Program-made: the position numbers and the translations under genes
In this document: piece after piece, positions 57,927 through 64,000 of the stretch
How the letters are laid out: each line of letters begins with the position of its first letter
How positions within the stretch are numbered: the stretch's first letter is position 1
NCBI RefSeq assembly: GCF_029946505.1
Contig: NZ_JARZHG010000049.1
Location: forward strand, 16,103-80,102
Source: Polyangium sp. y55x31
GTDB taxonomy: Bacteria; Myxococcota_A; Polyangia; Polyangiales; Polyangiaceae
Reading direction: 5' to 3'
DNA length: 64,000 nucleotides
Notes under the pieces: model-generated
Seen by the model: only the letters and a program-made list of their open reading frames with translations
Database searches by the model: none
Told to the model about the DNA's origin: nothing

Positions 57927-60900
57927 AGCGACTCCGTCAGCGGATCCGTCGTGGGCGCCTTTTTGCGGAGGATGCTGTACATGACGGGCACGAAGAAGAG
58001 CGTGGTCACCGTCGCGAGGAGGAGGCCGCCGATGACCGCGCGGCCGAGGGGCGCGTTTTGCTCGCCGCCCTCGCCGAGGCCCGTCGACATGGGGAGCATG
58101 CCGATGATCATGGCGAACGCGGTCATGAGCACGGGCCGAAGGCGCGTCATGCCCGCGGCGAGGGCCGCGGTCGTCGCGTCGCGGCCGAGCTTTCGTTGAT
58201 CGTTGGCGAAGGTCACGACGAGGATCGAGTTCGCCGTGGCCACGCCGACGCACATGATCGATCCCATGAGCGCGGGCACGCTCAGCGTGGTGCGCGTGAG
58301 GAAGAGCATCCACGCGATCCCCGCGATGGCGCCCGGAAGGGCCATCAGGATGACGAAGGGATCGAGCCACGACTGGAAGTTCACGACCATGAGCAGGTAC
58401 ACGAGCACGATCGCGAACAAGAGGCCGTAGCCGAGGCCGCGGAACGAGGAGTCCATGCTCTCGACCTGGCCCGTCACGGTCACCTTCGTCCCACGCGGGA
58501 GCTCGGCCTGCATGCCGTCGACGAGCTTCGAGACGGCGCTCGCGACGGAGCCGAGGTCGGTGCCTTCGACGTTCGCCTGGACGTCGTAGGTCCGCGCCAC
58601 GTTGTAGTGCGTGACGTTCACGGGACCGGTGTCGCGCTGGACCTGCGCGACGTTCGAGAGGAGCTGGGGCCTGCCATCGCCGGTCGAGAGCGGGGTCGCG
58701 TTGAGGGCGTCGACCGATCCCACCGCGTACTGGGGCGTCTGCACGGCGACGAGGTACTGCACGCCGCGTTTGTCGAGCCAGTAGCTCGGCGAGACCTGCC
58801 CGCTCGACGAGAGCGAGACGAGGATGTCACTGGCAACGTCACGTTGCGTAAGGCCCATCTGGTCGGCCATCGTGCGATCGACCTCGATGCGGAGCTGCGG
58901 CCTTCGCAAGACCTGCGCGAGGTGGACGTCGACCGCGCCCGGGATCTGCTTCATGCGCGCGATGAGGTTCTCCGCCACGCCGTACGTCTCCGCTTCCTTG
59001 CCGATCGGCCCCACGACGCGGACGTTGATGGGGGCGGGGAGGCCGAAGTTCAGGACCTGCGTCGTGATGTCGGGCGGGAGGAAGAAGAAGGTCGTGTCCG
59101 GGTAGGCCGCGTTGAGCTTTTCGCGGATCTTCTGGACGTACCCCTCGGTCGGCGCGTGGCCCTTCTTCAGAGAGATCAGGATCTGCCCGTCGGCCGAGGA
59201 GATGAGCGCGCCCTCGCTCAGCGAGAGGTTGATGCCGCTCGCCGGGATGCCGATGTTGTCGATCATCGTCTCGATCTCGCGCGAGGGGATCACCTCGCGG
59301 ATCGTGTCCTCGATGCGCGCGAAGCGATGTTCGCTCTCCTCGAGCCGCGTGCCCGGCGCGCCGCGGACGTGGAGCTTGATGAGCCCCGCGTCGACGCGCG
59401 GGAAGAAGTCGCGGCCGAGGAGCGGGAAGAGCGAGACGGACGCGGCGACGAAGACGAGGAAGCCGCCCACGAACGCGACGCGATGCGCGAGCGCCCACGC
59501 GAGGAGTTTTCCGTATGCGGTGCGCAGCCGGTCGAAGGCGTGGTTGAACCGCACGAACATGCGTCCGAACACGCTCTTCGGCGCCTCGTGGTGCCCCGAC
59601 GTGTGCTCCTCGGCCTCGCGCGCGAGCAGGAGGCGGACGAGCGTGGGCACGAGCGTCCGGGAGAGGACGTACGACATGAGCATCGCGAAGACGACGGCCA
59701 GCGCGAGCGGGATGAAGAGCGACTTCGCCGCGCCCGTGATGAACGCGACCGGCACGAACACGATGCAGATGCACAGCGTCGAGACGAGCGCCGGGACCGC
59801 GATCTCCTGGGCGCCGTCGACGATCGCGCGGATGAACGTCTTCTTCTGGCCGAGGTTTCGGTGGATGTTCTCGATCGCGACCGTGGCGTCGTCGACGAGG
59901 ATGCCGACGGCGAGGGCCATGCCGCCGAGCGTCATCGTGTTCAGCGTGTGGCCGAGGGCGTTCAGGATGATGATCGAGACCAGGATCGAGAGCGGGATCG
60001 AGACCACGACGATGAGCGTGCTCCTCCAGCTCCCGAGGAAGAGCAGGATCATGAGCGCCGTCAGCACCGCGGCGATGAGCGCCTCGTGCACGACGCCCTC
60101 GACGGCCGCGCGCACGAAGAGCGACTGATCGAAGAGGAGCGTGGCCCGGAGGTCCTTGGGCAGCTTCTCCATCGTCCCCGGCAGCATGTCGCGGATGCGC
60201 GCGGCGACGTCGAGCGTGCTCGCGTTGCCACCCTTCAGCATGGTCATGAGCACGCTGCGCTGGCCGCCGACGTGCACCATGCTCTGCTGCGGCGCGTTGC
60301 CGTCGCGGATGTTCGCGACGTCCCGCACGTAGATCGTCTTGCCGTCGACGGTCTTGAGCGGCAGGTTGCCGAGCTCCTCGAGTGCGGCGGGGCTCGAGTT
60401 CATGATGACGGGGTACTCGTTCTCCCCCATCTTCGCCGAGCCCGCCGGCAGGATGACGTTCTGCAGCCCGATCGCCGCGTTCACGTCACGCGGCGACAGG
60501 CCCCACGCGTAGAGGCGCGCCGGATCGATGTCGACCATGATCTGGCGCTGCTTGCCGCCGTAAGGCCAGGGGATCTGCACGCCCTTGATCGTGGCGATGT
60601 CGGCGCGGATGAAGTTCACGCCGTAGTCGAAGAGCTGCTGCTCGCTCAGCGATTCGCTCTCGAGCGCCGCCTGCATGATCGGCACGTTGGAGGCGCTGTA
60701 GCGGATGACGAGCGGCGGCGTCATGCCCGGCGGCATCTGGCGGATCGCGACCTGCGAGGCCGCGGTGATCTGCGCCGTCGCGGCCTCGACGCTCGCGCCG
60801 GGCTGGAGGTAAACTTTTACGATCGCGATGCCCGTGAGCGATTGGCTCTCGACGTGCTCGATGTCGTTGACGATGGTGGTGAGGAAACGCTCGTAGTTGT

Positions 60901-61093
60901 TGACGACCCGCTTCTCCATCTCCTCCGGCGGAAGGCCGCCGTAGTTGAAGATCACGGAGATCACGGGGATGTCGATCTCCGGAAAGATGTCGGTCGGCAT
61001 CCGGAGGATGGTGAACACCCCCGTGAGGACGATCAGCATCGACATCACGATGAAGGTGTATGGGCGCTTGAGCGCAGTGACGACGAGCCACAT
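57923..61093 (-). CDS. RND efflux transporter permease (AcrB/MexF-like)
   Basis: A 1056-residue protein with the twelve-TM, two-large-loop RND plan: MWLVVTALKRPYTFIVMSMLIVLTGVFTILRMPTDIFPEIDIPVISVIFNYGG at the N-terminus, GMALAVGILVDDATVAIENIHRN in TM4 (proton-relay Asp pair) and the second-half equivalent around LMGSIMCVGVATANSILVVTFAND (TM10). Porter-domain loops carry PADIKG-type segments. Drug or solvent efflux is the family role; the substrate is unknown. It is divergent from a LysR gene whose probable operator lies at 61207-61221, suggesting LysR control of the operon. Confidence 0.93.
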   Translation of the reverse strand: MWLVVTALKRPYTFIVMSMLIVLTGVFTILRMPTDIFPEIDIPVISVIFNYGGLPPEEMEKRVVNNYERFLTTIVNDIEHVESQSLTGIAIVKVYLQPGASVEAATAQITAASQVAIRQMPPGMTPPLVIRYSASNVPIMQAALESESLSEQQLFDYGVNFIRADIATIKGVQIPWPYGGKQRQIMVDIDPARLYAWGLSPRDVNAAIGLQNVILPAGSAKMGENEYPVIMNSSPAALEELGNLPLKTVDGKTIYVRDVANIRDGNAPQQSMVHVGGQRSVLMTMLKGGNASTLDVAARIRDMLPGTMEKLPKDLRATLLFDQSLFVRAAVEGVVHEALIAAVLTALMILLFLGSWRSTLIVVVSIPLSILVSIIILNALGHTLNTMTLGGMALAVGILVDDATVAIENIHRNLGQKKTFIRAIVDGAQEIAVPALVSTLCICIVFVPVAFITGAAKSLFIPLALAVVFAMLMSYVLSRTLVPTLVRLLLAREAEEHTSGHHEAPKSVFGRMFVRFNHAFDRLRTAYGKLLAWALAHRVAFVGGFLVFVAASVSLFPLLGRDFFPRVDAGLIKLHVRGAPGTRLEESEHRFARIEDTIREVIPSREIETMIDNIGIPASGINLSLSEGALISSADGQILISLKKGHAPTEGYVQKIREKLNAAYPDTTFFFLPPDITTQVLNFGLPAPINVRVVGPIGKEAETYGVAENLIARMKQIPGAVDVHLAQVLRRPQLRIEVDRTMADQMGLTQRDVASDILVSLSSSGQVSPSYWLDKRGVQYLVAVQTPQYAVGSVDALNATPLSTGDGRPQLLSNVAQVQRDTGPVNVTHYNVARTYDVQANVEGTDLGSVASAVSKLVDGMQAELPRGTKVTVTGQVESMDSSFRGLGYGLLFAIVLVYLLMVVNFQSWLDPFVILMALPGAIAGIAWMLFLTRTTLSVPALMGSIMCVGVATANSILVVTFANDQRKLGRDATTAALAAGMTRLRPVLMTAFAMIIGMLPMSTGLGEGGEQNAPLGRAVIGGLLLATVTTLFFVPVMYSILRKKAPTTDPLTESL

Positions 61094-61206
61094 GTGCCAC
61101 TCCCTGCGGCCCTCGAGGCATGCCCGGAAAAACGGGACGAGCCGAGGGCACGGGAAGCTTCCTGGGGTCGGTCGCTACCGTCCAATGCATTCCGGGGCAT
61201 CGTCTG

Positions 61207-61221
61207 ATACCCTGTGGGTAT
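61207..61221. promoter_or_regulatory. LysR-type regulator binding site overlapping lysR start codon
   Basis: ATACCC-TGT-GGGTAT, a perfect 6-bp-arm palindrome that matches the LysR consensus ATAC-N7-GTAT exactly. Its right half includes the ATG (61220-61222) of the LysR gene; the site lies about 115 bp upstream of the divergent RND gene start. Confidence 0.65.
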
Positions 61222-62113
61222 GGAACTGCGCCACCTGCGCTACTTCTTGACCGTCGCCGAGGAGAAACACTTCGGCCGCGCCGCGCGGCGGCTGCGCATG
61301 ACGCAGCCCCCGCTGAGCCGTCAGATCCAGGAGCTCGAGGCCGAGCTCGGGTTCGAGCTCTTCGATCGCGCGCGGAGGCAGGTGGAGCTGACGCCCGCGG
61401 GCGTGGTGTTCCTCGGCCGGATTCGCGGCGTCCTCGATGGGCTCGATCAGGCCGTGCACGAGGCGCGGCGCGCGAGCGTCGGGGAGATCGGGCGGGTGGC
61501 GGTGGGCTACATCTCGTCGCTGGCATACAGCGGCATCACCGACCTTTTGCGCGCCTTTCACGAGCAGTTCCCGAAGGTCGAAATCGCGCTTCGCGAGATG
61601 TCGCCGCAGGCGCAGCTCGATGCGATCAAGGAAGGCTGGATCGACGTGGGCCTCGTGCGTGGATTGGTCGACGACGCGTCGCTCGCCTCGGCGTGCGTGG
61701 CGCGGGATCCGCTGGTCGTGGTGCTGCCGGCCGGACACCGGCTCGCCGAGCAGAAACGGATTCCGCTCAAGCTGCTCGCGGGCGAGCCCTTCGTCATTTT
61801 CCCGCGGCAACGCGGGCCCTCGTTTTTTGATCAGATCATGGCGCTCTGCCGCACCGCGGGCTTCACCCCGCGGATCGTGCAGGAGGCGCCGCAGCTCGAC
61901 ATCCTGAGCCTCGTCGCCGCGGGGTTCGGCGTCGCGATCATGCCCGGATCGATCCGCCGCGCCGGCCGCAAAGGCCTCGCCATCCGGCCCATCGTGGGCG
62001 CGCCGCGCGCGACCTTGTACATCGTTTGGCGCGCCGACGACACGGCCCCGGCGCTGCGGGAGTTCATCGGCTTCGTACGAAGCACGTTCGTGAAAAAGAA
62101 GAAGGCCGATTAA
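61220..62113 (+). CDS. LysR family transcriptional regulator, probable RND-operon regulator
   Basis: A 297-residue protein: MELRHLRYFLTVAEEKHFGRAARRLRMTQPPLSRQIQELEAELGFELFDRARRQVELTPAG (winged helix-turn-helix) and an effector-binding domain (VAVGYISSLAYSGITDLLRAFHEQFPKVEIALREMSPQAQLDAI...VVVLPAGHRLA), of the BenM/CatM-like subgroup. The divergent orientation to the RND operon and the ATAC-N7-GTAT site suggest autoregulation and control of the pump. ATG 61220 is used; GTG 61214 two codons earlier is also possible. Its 3' end overlaps the convergent PhoD-like gene by 4 bp. Confidence 0.9.
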   Translation: MELRHLRYFLTVAEEKHFGRAARRLRMTQPPLSRQIQELEAELGFELFDRARRQVELTPAGVVFLGRIRGVLDGLDQAVHEARRASVGEIGRVAVGYISSLAYSGITDLLRAFHEQFPKVEIALREMSPQAQLDAIKEGWIDVGLVRGLVDDASLASACVARDPLVVVLPAGHRLAEQKRIPLKLLAGEPFVIFPRQRGPSFFDQIMALCRTAGFTPRIVQEAPQLDILSLVAAGFGVAIMPGSIRRAGRKGLAIRPIVGAPRATLYIVWRADDTAPALREFIGFVRSTFVKKKKAD

Positions 62114-63657
62114 CGGCGGACGGCGAGCGTCGGGAGCGCGATGGGCTGATCGAAGAGGACGCGGCCTTGCTCGTCCTTGCAAACGAGCAAGACCTCCGAG
62201 CCCTCGCGATCGAGGTCGACGTCGATGAGGCCGTAATTGTTGCGATCGACGACCTCGGCGACGAGGTATCGATCCTTGCCGGCGATCGATTCCATCCACG
62301 GATCGTTCGCGAGCGGGCTCGTGGTGAGCTCCCACCATTCGGGGCCGCGGCGGCCGTGCAAGTCGCGGCCCTCCTGGTGGAAGAGGTTCGCCATGTGCAG
62401 GTCGCCGCTGACGAAGACCACGCCGCGGATGTCGCGCGCCTCGATCTCGCCGAGCAATCCTTCGAGCTCCTGGGGAGCGTCGCGCCGGAAGCATTCCCAG
62501 CCCTTCGCGACGGCCGCGTCGGCGAGGACCTGCGTGGGCGAGGCGATGATCTTGACGGGCGCGGTGCTCTTGGCGAGGGATTCGACGAGCCAGACGAGCT
62601 GCGCCTCGCCGAGCAGGGTATGCGCGGGCTGATTGCGGTACCAGCGGCTGTCGAGGAGGAAGAGCTCGGCCGGGCCCATTCGAACCGAGGAGAAGACGCC
62701 GGCGGCGCCATTCGTGCCGAAGCGGGCATTCGCCCAGGAGCGGCGGAAGGCGCGCAGCGCCATGTCCTTGCCGGAGAAACGATTGTCGGCGTCGTTGGGC
62801 CCGAAATCGTGATCGTCCCAGACGCCGACGGTGGGCAGGGCCGAGACGAGGCGCCGGAACGAGGGATTGTTGCGGGCGCGGAGCTGGGCGAGCATCATGG
62901 TGTGCTCGCTCTGCCAGTCGAACTGATAATAATAGGTGTTGTCCCCGATCATCGCGAGGCAGGCCGGCGCGTCGCGCTCGATGGCGTCGAGGATCGGCAG
63001 CTCCTGATGATGGTAGAAGCAGAGGCACGAGCCGAATGCGATGCGCACGGCGCGCGCGTCGGGGGCAGGGGCGAGGGGGAGGGGCCGCGCGGGGGTTTTT
63101 CCGTGCGTGCTTTCGAGCCAATACGTGTAGGGGACGCCGGGGCGTAGATCCTCGACCTGAAAGACCGTGCAGAGCCACTCGTTCCACGCGGGCGTGCGGA
63201 CGATGCGACGGACCTCGCCGCCCTCCGTCGCGACCACGAGCGTGACGGGAGAGGTGCAGCGGGCCTGCGTCCAGATGTACGCGCCCTGCGTGGAGACCTC
63301 GCCGATCATCGGGCCGGCGAGGAGCGGGCCTTCGGTATGGCTGTTCCAGCCGCCGGGAAAACCGCCCCGATCCGCGGGCGCGAGCTCGAGCCGCACGCCG
63401 TTCCAGGGGCCGTTGCCGCCGCCCTCCCAGGTGCCGCGGAAACCATTGGCGCCGCGCTCGAATTCGAACACGAACGTCCCTTCGCTCGCATTCCCTTTCT
63501 GCACCCACGTGCCGCGGATCGTATTGCCCGTGAGTGTGCCCGTGACGGAGCCGTCCTGATGGGTGTATTTGCCGGTCACCTTGTCGCCGCGCGCTTCGAG
63601 CCGCAGCGTGCCGAACGTGGTGACATAGGAGCCCGTAATCGGAAGCGGTGAATCCAT
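62110..63657 (-). CDS. PhoD-like metallophosphatase (alkaline phosphatase D family)
   Basis: A 515-residue protein. The C-terminal 370 residues show the PhoD-like metallophosphatase core: IAFGSCLCFYHHQELPIL, ACLAMIGDNTYYYQFD (Asp/Asn ligands), VGVWDDHDFGPNDADN, LDSRWYRN, GVVFVSGDLHMANLF. The first 100 residues are a beta-rich module (SYVTTFGTLRLEARGDKVTGKYTHQDGSVTGTLTGNTIRGTWVQ), then a fibronectin-like PhoD_N region. No clear Tat signal, unusual for PhoD, so it may be cytoplasmic. The start at 63655-63657 (MDSPLP) is the first plausible Met after the intergenic region. Confidence 0.87.
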   Translation of the reverse strand: MDSPLPITGSYVTTFGTLRLEARGDKVTGKYTHQDGSVTGTLTGNTIRGTWVQKGNASEGTFVFEFERGANGFRGTWEGGGNGPWNGVRLELAPADRGGFPGGWNSHTEGPLLAGPMIGEVSTQGAYIWTQARCTSPVTLVVATEGGEVRRIVRTPAWNEWLCTVFQVEDLRPGVPYTYWLESTHGKTPARPLPLAPAPDARAVRIAFGSCLCFYHHQELPILDAIERDAPACLAMIGDNTYYYQFDWQSEHTMMLAQLRARNNPSFRRLVSALPTVGVWDDHDFGPNDADNRFSGKDMALRAFRRSWANARFGTNGAAGVFSSVRMGPAELFLLDSRWYRNQPAHTLLGEAQLVWLVESLAKSTAPVKIIASPTQVLADAAVAKGWECFRRDAPQELEGLLGEIEARDIRGVVFVSGDLHMANLFHQEGRDLHGRRGPEWWELTTSPLANDPWMESIAGKDRYLVAEVVDRNNYGLIDVDLDREGSEVLLVCKDEQGRVLFDQPIALPTLAVRR

Positions 63658-63782
63658 AGGCGGTAAGCCCTCCCCGACGGAGGAGTCTACCACCTCCCCG
63701 CGCGCCGGGCAGCATGTTCCCGTCGCCCGCCGCGGGCTCGGAGCGCGTGCATTTCCGCGCCCCTCTCCCATGCTTGGCACCC

Positions 63783-64000
63783 ATGCCGAACATAACTTTC
63801 TCCCGACGCACGTCGCCTCTCGCGCTCCTCGCCGCGCTCGCCCTCGCGGCCTGCGGCGGTTCCCCGACCCCGGACCTCGCCTCCACGCCGCCGCCTCCGC
63901 CGCCCGCGGCGACGCCCGCGCCTCCGCCCGCCCCGCCGGTCACGGCTGTGCCCACCGCCTCGGCCTCGGCCGCCGCCCCCGCGCCGCCGGCCCCGCCTCC
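63783..64000 (+). CDS. Lipoprotein gene fragment, cut by window end
   Basis: Open from ATG 63783 to the last base without a stop. It encodes a lipoprotein signal MPNITFSRRTSPLALLAALALAACGGS (lipobox LAAC) followed by a Pro/Ala/Ser/Thr linker (PPPPPAATPAPPPAPPVTA), the usual myxobacterial surface-lipoprotein opening. The mature domain lies beyond the window. It is divergent from the PhoD-like gene with 125 bp between starts. Confidence 0.75.
   Translation, partial: MPNITFSRRTSPLALLAALALAACGGSPTPDLASTPPPPPPAATPAPPPAPPVTAVPTASASAAAPAPPAPP

Noticed and set aside
58058..61207. A 1049-codon plus-strand frame antisense to the RND pump
   Set aside because: Composition is extreme in Arg, Asp, His and Glu, with no domain; a shadow of the RND gene.

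Overview
The window is high-GC DNA that reads as a chromosomal segment of a myxobacterium, most likely of the Polyangiaceae (Polyangium/Sorangium relatives). Pointers are a TIGR02265/DUF2378 protein (a family essentially restricted to Myxococcales), many lipoproteins with low-complexity Gly/Pro/Ala linkers after the lipobox, a fibro-slime lipoprotein, an RCC1-like lipoprotein, and very large Ser/Thr-kinase or AAA-ATPase/TPR regulators. I saw no rRNA, tRNA, CRISPR array, insertion sequence or prophage. Genes are tightly packed, with many convergent pairs overlapping by a few bases.

Layout. 1-5.6 kb: truncated lipoprotein, VOC protein, Rieske oxygenase with an EF-type methyltransferase, DUF2378 protein. 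6.0-7.9 kb: an AhpD-like gene interrupted by an in-frame TGA followed by a SECIS-like hairpin, which I read as one selenoprotein gene, then a pseudokinase. 8-13.5 kb: P450, acetyltransferase, membrane protein, large lipoprotein. 13.7-16.8 kb: aromatic amino acid operon (TyrA-chorismate mutase fusion, DAHP synthase, prephenate dehydratase). 17-21.1 kb: secreted EEP nuclease with lamin-tail domain, palindromic repeats, ECF41 sigma factor with an FAD oxidoreductase. 21.2-29.1 kb: lipoproteins, a 42-bp minisatellite, ABC-F ATPase with an apparent translational-attenuation leader, fibro-slime lipoprotein. 29-39 kb: SpoIIAA-like, PfpI-like, ATP-grasp, RsbR-like, molybdopterin oxidoreductase, a protein with PPHxAT repeats, DUF2243 membrane protein, endonuclease III. 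39-49 kb: two giant regulators flanking a haem-oxygenase-like/PilZ fusion and a GST. 49-55.7 kb: TetR with a perfect operator in front of a VOC gene, LysR, RNA 2'-phosphotransferase KptA, pentahaem lipoprotein, and an RbfA-like/RtcB overlapping gene pair. 56-64 kb: repeat-rich secreted protein with two apparent 1-bp deletions, RND efflux pair with a divergent LysR, PhoD-like phosphatase, and a lipoprotein gene cut by the window end.

The strongest candidates for something not captured by routine annotation are: the UGA-containing AhpD-like selenoprotein (5981-7009), which standard gene callers would split in two; the ABC-F leader (27928-28055) with a putative M-R-L-F-S leader peptide and a Shine-Dalgarno-sequestering inverted repeat; the RtcB/RbfA-like coupled pair, a candidate ribosome or rRNA repair unit; and the PPHxAT-repeat protein with a Cys-centred C-terminal domain. 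All functions are inferred from sequence reading alone.
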